DNA of 6,844 nucleotides, taken from assembly GCA_041628815.1 (NCBI GenBank), contig JBFKOL010000238.1, positions 1 to 6,844 on the forward strand, in the 5' to 3' direction. Below, in pieces: positions 1 through 6,000 of the stretch; within the stretch, counting starts at the first letter, position 1, and each line of letters opens with the position of its first letter. A model generated the notes under the pieces. The model ran no database searches. It saw only the letters and a program-made list of their open reading frames with translations, and was not told where the DNA came from. This DNA comes from JBFKOL01 sp041628815. GTDB taxonomy: Bacteria; Bacteroidota; Bacteroidia; Chitinophagales; Saprospiraceae. The position numbers were made by a program, and so were the translations under genes.

Positions 1-247
1 AAAGTAGCCCAGTCTTCTAAAGGAAATTTCTTCATCGGTCTGTAGATATTGCTTTGAATGTAAGTCATGTCAGGCTTAGAGTTTATGACCCGTATCATTT
101 TGTATTTTGATCTGAATCAAATGTCTGGTTTATGATATGCATGTATGATCCGATTCGGGTTGCAATATTCGTTGCCAATAACAGGCCTCAGGATATCCTA
201 CAATCTACCTATCTTGATGACTTTATCACTCTTGTTGGGACCATCAG
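1..247. other. Left-edge region upstream of the amidase, no convincing gene
   Basis: No convincing gene is seen here. A frame on the + strand is open from the left edge and stops at TAG 43-45, so it could be the last codons of an upstream gene. On the - strand an ATG at 35 reads MKKFPLEDWAT off the left edge, so it could equally be the start of a divergent gene. Neither is long enough to decide. A short frame at 132-320 overlaps the amidase start and looks spurious. The region presumably holds the amidase promoter, but I found no clear match to the Bacteroidota consensus (TTTG and TAnnTTTG elements). One short inverted repeat at 106-121 is listed separately. Confidence 0.4.
106..121. repeat. 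Short inverted repeat, possible operator
   Basis: TTTGAT at 106-111 and ATCAAA at 116-121 are perfect reverse complements separated by CTGA. The repeat lies about 126 bp before the amidase ATG and about 70 bp from a possible divergent start at position 35. It could be a regulator-binding site. A 6-bp arm in AT-rich sequence can also arise by chance, so this is a weak call. Confidence 0.2.
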
Positions 248-1696
248 ATGTTGTATAAATCTGCCATCGATCTGGCAAAAAGTATTAGGCAAGGGGTATA
301 TTCCTCAGAAGAAGTTGTAAAGGCTCATATAGAACAAATTAATCGCCACAACCATAAGTTAAATGCCATCGTGCATCTCTTCGATAAAGAGGCTATTGCA
401 GAAGCAATAAAGTGCGATAGAGAAATGTCTGAAGGTAAAAACCGAGGACCACTACATGGAGTACCGGTGACCATCAAAGAGCAGTTTTGGGTCAAGGGCA
501 AGGCCAATACGATCAATGCCAAACTTTTCAAAGAATATGTGGCTAATGAGGATGCAGTCATCGTTAAACGGATCCGGGAAAGCGGAGCCGTCATCCTAGG
601 GCAGACCAATATCCCAAAGTTGCTTTTGGATTACCAGGTCTGGGGTGATATTTACCCGGAAGGATCGAATCCCTATGATTTATCGAGGACTCCAGGAGGA
701 AGCACGGGTGGTGGAGCAGCGGCACTGTCAGCGGGATTTACCAGTCTGGAGCTCGGCGGTGACCTGGGAGGTTCTGTTAGGGTGCCCTCCTATTTCTGTG
801 GCCTTTACGGACTCAAACCCACGGACAATACCGTTCCTCGGCATGGCAACATTCCCATTCCTACAGGATCCAAAGCCAGCCTGATCAATTTTGCACAGGC
901 TGGACCCCTGGCAAGAACGCCGGAAGACATGGAACTCCTATGGAACATCATAGTCGGACCCGATGCAGGCGAACGCGACATCGTTCCATTTCCAATGCGT
1001 ACCTCCACAAAAAGAAACCTTTCGGATTTTCGAATTGCCTGGGTGGAAGGATGGCCCGAACATCCCGTAAGTTCGACAGTGTCACGGGCGATACAAAATG
1101 TGGTCCACCAATTGATACAGGCTGGGGCAAATATTGTCCAAGATAAACCCGACCCTGAGTCTCATGATGACTCCCTCAGACTGTGGGTGGGAATGCTTCC
1201 GTATATCATAGCCCTGGAAGCTCCTTTCCTGATAAGACAGTTGATGAAGAGAGGACAAAAAAGAACGATATTCAAAAATTATCCTACCTATATGGACGAA
1301 TTGAACAGGGGCTATCAACTCAAGGCAAAGTATTTGGGAGAATTACGCTTTTTGAAAAACAAAGTGACGGCTGCATTCGGGGAGTTTTTTGACAAATGCG
1401 ATTTGTTGATTTGCCCGATGGGTTACGGGCCTGCCTTTGTAAAAACCAAAATCGGTAATGCCATAAGTTATGATGGTCAAACCCTTCCTTACGGCAAGTA
1501 CATTTGGCCTTTTGTAGCATGTTTCAATGCTTCAGGCCACCCGGCTATGAATTTGCCCTTAGGCATGTCAAAAGAGGGACTACCCATTGGGGTGCAAGTG
1601 GTTGGCAAGTACTGGGCAGAGCCTGATATGATGAAATTTGCCCGCCTGTGTGCGGAAAACCGAATCGGGAAATTTGAGAAACCTGAGGGCTATTGA
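248..1696 (+). CDS. Amidase signature family hydrolase
   Basis: This 482-residue protein is a complete amidase-signature (AS) enzyme, a family that hydrolyses C-N amide bonds. The Ser-cisSer-Lys triad is visible: Lys77 in GVPVTIKEQF, the cis-Ser Ser152 in PGGSTGGGAAAL, and the nucleophile Ser176 in GGDLGGSVRVP, followed by the usual FCGLYGLKPT block. The C-terminal part has the family signature FNASGHPAMNLPLG then GLPIGVQVVG. Length is normal for the family (about 450-500). No signal peptide is seen, so it should be cytoplasmic. It is probably not the GatA subunit of Glu-tRNA amidotransferase: the nucleophile loop reads SVRVPSYFCG rather than the GatA-like SIRQPAAFCG, and no gatB or gatC is adjacent. 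The natural substrate cannot be read from the sequence, since AS enzymes act on many amides. ATG 248 puts the N-terminal helix (LYKSAIDLAKSIRQG) at the usual place. The next gene follows after 86 bp with no clear terminator between. Confidence 0.92.
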   Translation: MLYKSAIDLAKSIRQGVYSSEEVVKAHIEQINRHNHKLNAIVHLFDKEAIAEAIKCDREMSEGKNRGPLHGVPVTIKEQFWVKGKANTINAKLFKEYVANEDAVIVKRIRESGAVILGQTNIPKLLLDYQVWGDIYPEGSNPYDLSRTPGGSTGGGAAALSAGFTSLELGGDLGGSVRVPSYFCGLYGLKPTDNTVPRHGNIPIPTGSKASLINFAQAGPLARTPEDMELLWNIIVGPDAGERDIVPFPMRTSTKRNLSDFRIAWVEGWPEHPVSSTVSRAIQNVVHQLIQAGANIVQDKPDPESHDDSLRLWVGMLPYIIALEAPFLIRQLMKRGQKRTIFKNYPTYMDELNRGYQLKAKYLGELRFLKNKVTAAFGEFFDKCDLLICPMGYGPAFVKTKIGNAISYDGQTLPYGKYIWPFVACFNASGHPAMNLPLGMSKEGLPIGVQVVGKYWAEPDMMKFARLCAENRIGKFEKPEGY

Positions 1697-1782
1697 CCCA
1701 CTAATACATTGATGTTCCGGAATTATGGATAATGGAGAAAAATAACGTGTACCGTAAACATTTTTCGATATTATAAGTTACA

Positions 1783-2106
1783 ATGCAGTACCTGTACATG
1801 AGCATGGCATTATCTGCGTCCATTCTTTATTTTATAATAGTTGTTTTCTCCCCCTTAGAAACGATTCCTGTTGGGGCTCATGTAGTTTTTCATGATGATA
1901 ATAAGGTAAATGTCCATTGCCAGGCACAATTCGACCTGTCTGTTGGAGAAGAACTGAAGAAGGTTGATCAGTTTGTTTCTTTAGAATTAAATGACATCCT
2001 TCGTAATGTAAGCACAGAGACGAATGGTTATAAGGATAATTGCATGGCTTATGTAGGCCTTGCCCGCTTAGAACCTCCTCCAGAAGATAAGTGCTCCATT
2101 CTTTAG
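1783..2106 (+). CDS. Small hypothetical protein with hydrophobic N-terminus
   Basis: I do not recognise this 107-residue protein. Residues about 7-24 (SMALSASILYFIIVVFSP) form one strongly hydrophobic stretch near the N-terminus, suggesting a membrane anchor or uncleaved signal. No lipobox and no clear cleavage site are seen. The rest is soluble and acidic, with three cysteines (Cys46, Cys87, Cys104). If exported, these could form a disulfide; that is inference. The tail PPPEDKCSIL is proline- and acid-rich. The gene lies 86 bp after the amidase and 86 bp before the SulP transporter, on the same strand. A GC-rich hairpin starts 2 bp after its stop, which supports the reading frame ending a real transcript. 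An earlier start is not obvious; ATG codons at residues 6 and 8 are alternatives. With no family match, it could also be a chance open frame. Confidence 0.5.
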   Translation: MQYLYMSMALSASILYFIIVVFSPLETIPVGAHVVFHDDNKVNVHCQAQFDLSVGEELKKVDQFVSLELNDILRNVSTETNGYKDNCMAYVGLARLEPPPEDKCSIL

Positions 2107-2108
2107 TA

Positions 2109-2132
2109 TAATAGCCGGCGGCTATTAATTTT
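2109..2132 (+). terminator. Perfect hairpin plus T-run, candidate intrinsic terminator
   Basis: The 19 bases at 2109-2127 form a perfect inverted repeat, TAATAGCC on the left and GGCTATTA on the right, around a GGC loop. It starts 2 bp after the TAG of the small hypothetical gene and is followed, after one A, by TTTT at 2129-2132. Position and structure fit a rho-independent terminator separating the upstream genes from the SulP gene. The T-run is short, so termination may be partial. A binding site for a dimeric regulator of the SulP gene (start 2193) is the alternative reading. Confidence 0.5.
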
Positions 2133-2192
2133 ACATCCCTTTCCGATCATTATCAATATTTTCCGATATAGACGAATTAATGTTTTGACGAT

Positions 2193-4085
2193 ATGAAACA
2201 TCTTTTAAAGTTTGACTTTTCTCACATACGAGGAGATGTATTTGGTGGAGTTACGGCGGGAATTGTGGCCCTTCCACTTGCCCTTGCCTTTGGATTGCAA
2301 TCCGGACTTGGAGCTGCAGCAGGTCTTTATGGCGCCATCTTCATCGGCTTTTTTGCTGCCTTTTTCGGAGGAACCAATACCCAGATTTCCGGGCCTACCG
2401 CTCCCATGACAGCTGTAAGTATGGTCATCATTGCCGGAATCATTGCTGCGAATGAGGGCGATGTAGAAAAGGCTTTACCCTCAATTCTCATGGTATTCTT
2501 GCTTGCAGGTGTTCTACAGATTGTATTGGGGTTTTTTAAAGTCGGCCAATACATTCGATACATGCCTTACCCGGTCGTATCCGGCTTTATGACCGGTATC
2601 GGTGTAATCATACTCGTAACACAGTTGCTTCCGCTGATAGGTTACTACCCAAAGGAAGATGTTAATTTTGTCCAGTCACAGGTCCCCATGGCTGAAGAGG
2701 TTATTCTCGAACGAATACTCAGGGAGGAGGCAGAGGAACAAATATTGGTCCTGGAAGATTTTGAAGAGACCGTGAGACGTGCAGGGCTCATTACAGAAGA
2801 GGAAATAATGAGGGAAGCACAAGTGTTGGCCGGAAAAGAGGCCGGGGGAGTAATAGGATCACTGAGGGTCCTCGGACGTGCGCTTCAAAACATGAATGTG
2901 ACCGACCTGATCCTTGGATTGTTGACCATTTTCATCATATATGGTTTTAAACGTATCACGACAGCTGTTCCAAGCACACTCGTAGCGTTGCTTGTGGTTT
3001 CGGCTGGAGCCTATTTCATTTTACCGGAATACCGGACCATTGGGACCATACCGAGTGGATTCCCGAAGGTGCAATGGGAAATATTCACAGGGTTTGAATT
3101 CGGGCAGATTACTCCTTATTTCTTTGCGGCCATGTCGCTGGCTGTATTGGGGTGTATAGATTCTTTATTGACATCCATTGTGGCTGACAACCTCACTAAA
3201 ACCAAACATGACCCCGACAAAGAACTTCTAGGACAAGGAATTGGTAACAGTATTGCAGCTCTTTTTGGAGGTATTCCGGGTGCAGGTGCTACAATCCGCA
3301 CGGTAGTCAACATCAATTCGGGAGGCAAAACTAAGATATCGGGTATGATCGCCGGAATTCTTCTTCTTATCATTCTGCTTTCTCTCGGGCCGACCGCCTC
3401 ATTGATACCGGCGGCCGTCTTAGCGGGAATTCTCGTGACTGTAGGTATCGGTGTCATGGATTATAAGGGATTGAAACACCTGAGACGTTTGCCAAAGGGA
3501 GAGACAGCCGTAATGATCGTTGTTCTTGTACTGACCGTTTTTGTCGGCTTGATCGAAGCAGTGGTCGTAGGTTTGATCATTTCTTCTGTAATGTTCATGA
3601 AAAAAATTGCCGATGTTGTAGAGCACCGCACATTAACGGCACCACTTCAGGATTTTTCACGCGAAATACCGTGGACGGATGAGGGTGATATTATCAAAAG
3701 GGTTGGCGATAAGGTATACATCAAACACCTCGATGGACCACTGTTCTTTGGATTTGCATCCCGGTTTCAGGATCTGGTAAAGGCTTTGCCTAAAATCGAA
3801 GTAGTGGTTATAAGAATGGATAAGGTGCCTTATGTGGATCAGTCTGGCCTTTATGCTATGGAAGACGCCATTCTCGACCTGCAGAGGCAAAATATTCGAG
3901 TGGTATTTACGGATGTCCATGGTCAACCGCTAGAAATTTTTGAAAAGTTCAACATCATTCCTGGATTGATAGAAAGAGAGTTGTGCTTTCAAGATTTCAA
4001 AAGTTGTGCTTTGTGGCTCGAAAAATACCTCCGTCACCACCACGATGCCTTGACCAACACAGAGGAACGAAACTTGATAAAGTAG
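2193..4085 (+). CDS. SulP family inorganic anion transporter with STAS domain
   Basis: This 630-residue inner-membrane protein belongs to the SulP/SLC26 family, which moves sulfate, bicarbonate or related anions, often with Na+ or H+. The membrane part (about 15-470) has the family marks: GGVTAGIVALPLALAFGL in TM1, ISGPTAPMTAV (65-75) at the half-helix TM3, ELLGQGIGNSIAALFGGIPG (about 344-363), then the later helices to about 470. The STAS domain (about 505-612) includes VYIKHLDGPLFFG and VPYVDQSGLYAMED. Ser551 sits where STAS proteins of the SpoIIAA type carry the phosphorylatable Ser. The odd part is residues about 155-232, between TM5 and TM6: a Glu/Arg-rich stretch (EEVILERILREEAEEQILV and onward) roughly 50 residues longer than the usual linker, predicted helical and, by family topology, facing the periplasm. 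The substrate cannot be decided; no carbonic anhydrase or sulfate-assimilation gene lies nearby. ATG 2193 gives the normal short cytoplasmic N-terminus. The next gene is 148 bp downstream. Confidence 0.95.
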   Translation: MKHLLKFDFSHIRGDVFGGVTAGIVALPLALAFGLQSGLGAAAGLYGAIFIGFFAAFFGGTNTQISGPTAPMTAVSMVIIAGIIAANEGDVEKALPSILMVFLLAGVLQIVLGFFKVGQYIRYMPYPVVSGFMTGIGVIILVTQLLPLIGYYPKEDVNFVQSQVPMAEEVILERILREEAEEQILVLEDFEETVRRAGLITEEEIMREAQVLAGKEAGGVIGSLRVLGRALQNMNVTDLILGLLTIFIIYGFKRITTAVPSTLVALLVVSAGAYFILPEYRTIGTIPSGFPKVQWEIFTGFEFGQITPYFFAAMSLAVLGCIDSLLTSIVADNLTKTKHDPDKELLGQGIGNSIAALFGGIPGAGATIRTVVNINSGGKTKISGMIAGILLLIILLSLGPTASLIPAAVLAGILVTVGIGVMDYKGLKHLRRLPKGETAVMIVVLVLTVFVGLIEAVVVGLIISSVMFMKKIADVVEHRTLTAPLQDFSREIPWTDEGDIIKRVGDKVYIKHLDGPLFFGFASRFQDLVKALPKIEVVVIRMDKVPYVDQSGLYAMEDAILDLQRQNIRVVFTDVHGQPLEIFEKFNIIPGLIERELCFQDFKSCALWLEKYLRHHHDALTNTEERNLIK

Positions 4086-4233
4086 TCAGTCATCTGTATA
4101 GAGGAAATGTTTAAAGGGTTAGTCTAAACTTGGAATAACGTCGTTTGTATACGTTCACTGGCCCCTTCGAAACGGACATCAAACTTTATTCCATGGATGC
4201 TGTTCTGTAATCGCAATGTCCAATTAATACAGA
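4086..4233. other. Spacer likely holding the promoter of the photolyase cluster
   Basis: This spacer separates the SulP gene from the light-repair cluster and is the only sizeable gap before it, so the cluster promoter most likely lies here. No clean TTTG/TAnnTTTG promoter pair and no strong terminator hairpin were found. A GTATAC palindrome (4147-4152) and an 8-bp inverted repeat (TGGAATAA at 4131-4138, TTATTCCA at 4186-4193) are present, but both are weak enough to be chance. Confidence 0.3.
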
Positions 4234-5334
4234 ATGACTCAAGTTTCCTTTCCGATACATTACAGTGCTGTGTTGGACCGGGTGTCCAAAATCCGGCCGA
4301 TTCGATATGGAAAAACGCGCAATTTCATCGATGGCGACGTGAGTTATCTTTCGCCGTACATCTCGAGGGGAGTTATTTCAACAAAACAGGTGATGGAAAG
4401 CGTATTATCACATGGATATGCGTTTTCCAGCGTTGAAAAATTCATACAGGAGTTGGCGTGGAGAGATTATTGGCAGCAAATCTGGAAGTCACTGGGCAAC
4501 GAAATAGACCAGGACGTCAAAAGGGCTCAGCCCAAAGTAAAAAACCATCAGATGCCTGCCGCCATCCAGAATGCCAATACTGGAATCGAGGCCATTGACG
4601 GATCGATCAATCGACTTTACAGCCATGGCTACATGCATAATCACGTGCGTATGTATGTAGCGAGCATTGCGTGCAACATTGGCGGCAGCCATTGGTATAT
4701 TCCTGCAAAATGGATGTATTATCATCTCCTGGATGGAGATTGGGCCAGCAATGCGCTCAGTTGGCAATGGGTCGCCGGTGCAAATAGTCATAAGAAATAT
4801 TTTGCCAACCAGGCCAATGTAAATAAATATTGCCACACCCGTCAACGAGGTACTTTTTTGGACGTGAGCTACGTGGATTTTGAAAATATGGATATGCCGG
4901 GTAAATTGATGGAACTTATAGTCCCGGCATTGAAATGTGATTTGCCCGGAACGCCATTTCCTGATTTGGATGGATCCAAACCAACTCTGATTTACAACAG
5001 TTACAATCTTGATCCTGGATGGCATCAAGATATGGATGCCAATAGAGTATTACTCATGGAGCCATCACATTTCAAAAAATACCCCGTAAGTAAGCACGTC
5101 TTGAACTTTATCCTTGGATTACGTGAGAATATACCGGGAGTGCAAGTGGCAGTTATGGAATTCGACCAGCTGGTCAATCAGTTTCAATTGTCTGAAGTAC
5201 TGTTCAAAGAACATCCGACATGTACGCACTACAGGGGCACGGAAGAGCCAAGAGACTGGATGTTTTCGGTTACTGGTTATTATCCATCGTTTTTTTCCTT
5301 TTGGAAAAAGTGTCTCAGGGAATGGAGGAGGTAA
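4234..5334 (+). CDS. Photolyase/cryptochrome-like FAD-binding protein, antenna-like domain at C-terminus
   Basis: This 366-residue protein begins directly with the helical FAD-binding domain of the photolyase/cryptochrome superfamily; the N-terminal antenna domain is missing. Family blocks seen: TRNFIDGDVSYLSPYISRGV (28-47), FIQELAWRDYW (70-80), GYMHNHVRMYVAS (132-144) and LLDGDWASNALSWQWVAG (165-182). Aligned by motif to E. coli photolyase, Glu73 and Trp76 match the lesion-contacting Glu274 and Trp277, Asn136 matches Asn341, and Asn173 matches the flavin-N5 Asn378. Arg342 is replaced by His137. Trp177 and Trp154 match Trp382 and Trp359, but no Trp lies between 84 and 154, so the distal Trp306 is absent. 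After a linker, residues about 250-366 form a second domain with RVLLMEPSHFKKYPVSKHVL, which resembles the antenna Rossmann fold (FEPxxxxxPxxS) placed after the FAD domain. ATG 4234 gives the expected start. Its end overlaps the next gene by 13 bp. Light-driven DNA repair is likely but not certain; a photoreceptor role is possible. Confidence 0.92.
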   Translation: MTQVSFPIHYSAVLDRVSKIRPIRYGKTRNFIDGDVSYLSPYISRGVISTKQVMESVLSHGYAFSSVEKFIQELAWRDYWQQIWKSLGNEIDQDVKRAQPKVKNHQMPAAIQNANTGIEAIDGSINRLYSHGYMHNHVRMYVASIACNIGGSHWYIPAKWMYYHLLDGDWASNALSWQWVAGANSHKKYFANQANVNKYCHTRQRGTFLDVSYVDFENMDMPGKLMELIVPALKCDLPGTPFPDLDGSKPTLIYNSYNLDPGWHQDMDANRVLLMEPSHFKKYPVSKHVLNFILGLRENIPGVQVAVMEFDQLVNQFQLSEVLFKEHPTCTHYRGTEEPRDWMFSVTGYYPSFFSFWKKCLREWRR

Positions 5335-5726
5335 AGAATAATCCTATAAACGCAGTATGGTTGAAACGCAACTTGAGGTTGAAGGATCATGCACCTTTGG
5401 CATCTGGATGGAAGGCATGCATTCCCATGATCATTCTCTATTTTTTTGAACCAGAGCTCATAACGCGTCCGGATGTTTCACGCAGACATCTACGGTTTTA
5501 CTTTCATTCGATTCAGGATATGAATGCCCAACTTAAACCGATCGGCCATCGCTACCATGTGATGCAATCCGATGCTGTCGAAGCATTCACGTCCCTTCAA
5601 AAACATTATGAAATTCGACAGGTATTCAGTCACCGTGAAAGTGGGACCAAGCAAACATGGGAGAGGGATAAAGAAGTAGCAAAGTACTTGAAAGTCCACG
5701 GTACCATTTGGCATCAATTTTCTTAA
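5322..5726 (+). CDS. Photolyase N-terminal antenna domain only (truncated photolyase)
   Basis: This 134-residue product is the alpha/beta antenna-binding half of a DNA photolyase/cryptochrome and nothing more. It opens with [16 protein letters not shown] (11-26), then [20 protein letters not shown] (37-56), the helix [14 protein letters not shown], and [20 protein letters not shown] (101-120), ending WHQFS. In full-length relatives this is followed by a linker with NGVxRG and a FAD-binding domain of some 300 residues; here TAA 5724-5726 ends the gene at the domain boundary. TAA is one C-to-T change from CAA (Gln), and AAT GGG (NG) follows in frame, so the stop looks secondary. ATG 5322 is chosen because it precedes the first beta strand closely and lies inside the previous gene's last codons, which suggests translational coupling. 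An upstream ATG at 5220 would add 34 residues encoded within the neighbour and is unlikely. Without a FAD domain it cannot repair DNA alone. It may be a decayed gene or an antenna acting in trans. Confidence 0.88.
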   Translation: MEEVKNNPINAVWLKRNLRLKDHAPLASGWKACIPMIILYFFEPELITRPDVSRRHLRFYFHSIQDMNAQLKPIGHRYHVMQSDAVEAFTSLQKHYEIRQVFSHRESGTKQTWERDKEVAKYLKVHGTIWHQFS

Positions 5727-5823
5727 AATGGGCCCAAAGAGGCAAAGCCCTGGCCCGATCCGAAAAAAAAGAGAATTGTCGAGATTCATACCCGGAACAA
5801 AGGATTTGGGAGTCCATGATAAA
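5727..5823 (+). pseudogene. Possible remnant of the lost photolyase linker and tail
   Basis: Between the antenna gene's stop and the DUF2256 start lie 97 bp that seem to keep traces of the photolyase. In the antenna frame the first two codons after TAA read NG; in the frame starting at 5729, codons 5735-5743 read QRG. Joined with one missing base they give NGxQRG, close to the NGVxRG motif that normally follows the antenna domain. The 5729 frame stays open and ends at TGA 5825-5827, which overlaps the DUF2256 ATG (ATGA), a layout typical of an intact operon junction. Alternatively, ATG 5728 is the true start of the DUF2256 gene and this stretch codes for its 32-residue extension. Confidence 0.35.
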
Positions 5824-6000
5824 ATGAAGAAATCTGAATTGCCCGTTAAAGTTTGTCTCATCTGTCAGCGGCCATTTTCATGGAGAAAAAAATGGAGGAA
5901 GGACTGGGAGAAGGTGAAATATTGCAGTGAACGCTGCAGGCGGCATAAACAAAAAATCAATGAAGGAAATCAGCATCGTATTCCCACACCAATTGTTTGA
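5824..6000 (+). CDS. DUF2256 family small four-cysteine protein
   Basis: This 58-residue protein matches the DUF2256 family, small proteins with the pattern LPxKxCxxCxRPFxWRKKW followed by KYCSxxCR. Here Cys11 and Cys14 (CLIC), then Cys34 and Cys38 (CSERC), make a likely zinc-binding knuckle. The Trp/Lys/Arg-rich middle ([11 protein letters not shown]) and basic tail could touch nucleic acid, which is inference. The function is not established; by my knowledge these genes often sit beside cryptochrome/photolyase genes, as here. ATG 5824 is preferred because family members begin just before the LP motif and because this ATG overlaps the TGA of an upstream open frame. ATG 5728, one base after the antenna gene's stop, would add 32 residues with no family resemblance. 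The 3' end overlaps the next gene by 41 bp, suggesting coupled translation. Confidence 0.88.
   Translation: MKKSELPVKVCLICQRPFSWRKKWRKDWEKVKYCSERCRRHKQKINEGNQHRIPTPIV

Noticed and set aside
1..35. Possible divergent gene start on the - strand reading MKKFPLEDWAT off the left edge
   Set aside because: Only 11 codons are visible and a + strand frame is equally open across the same bases, so neither can be supported.
132..320. 62-codon + strand frame overlapping the amidase start
   Set aside because: It overlaps the well-supported amidase N-terminus in another frame and shows no recognisable motif or hydrophobic pattern.
4147..4152. GTATAC palindrome as a possible light-regulator site before the photolyase cluster
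   Set aside because: Six bases are too few, no second copy is seen nearby, and no MerR/LitR-type regulator gene is in the window.
4131..4193. Inverted repeat TGGAATAA / TTATTCCA with 47-bp spacing
   Set aside because: An 8-bp match within a 148-bp AT-rich spacer is not far from chance, and the long loop does not suggest a terminator.
4489..5028. 179-codon open frame on the - strand
   Set aside because: It lies entirely antisense to the strongly supported FAD-binding photolyase-like gene; its composition follows from that gene's codons.
5326..5332. AGGAGGT, a perfect Shine-Dalgarno-like string
   Set aside because: No in-frame start codon follows at the right distance; the bases are the Glu-Glu-Val codons of the antenna gene and the Arg-Arg-stop codons of the gene before it.
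5490..5861. 123-codon open frame on the - strand
   Set aside because: It is antisense to the antenna-domain gene and has no recognisable domain, so it is taken as a shadow frame.
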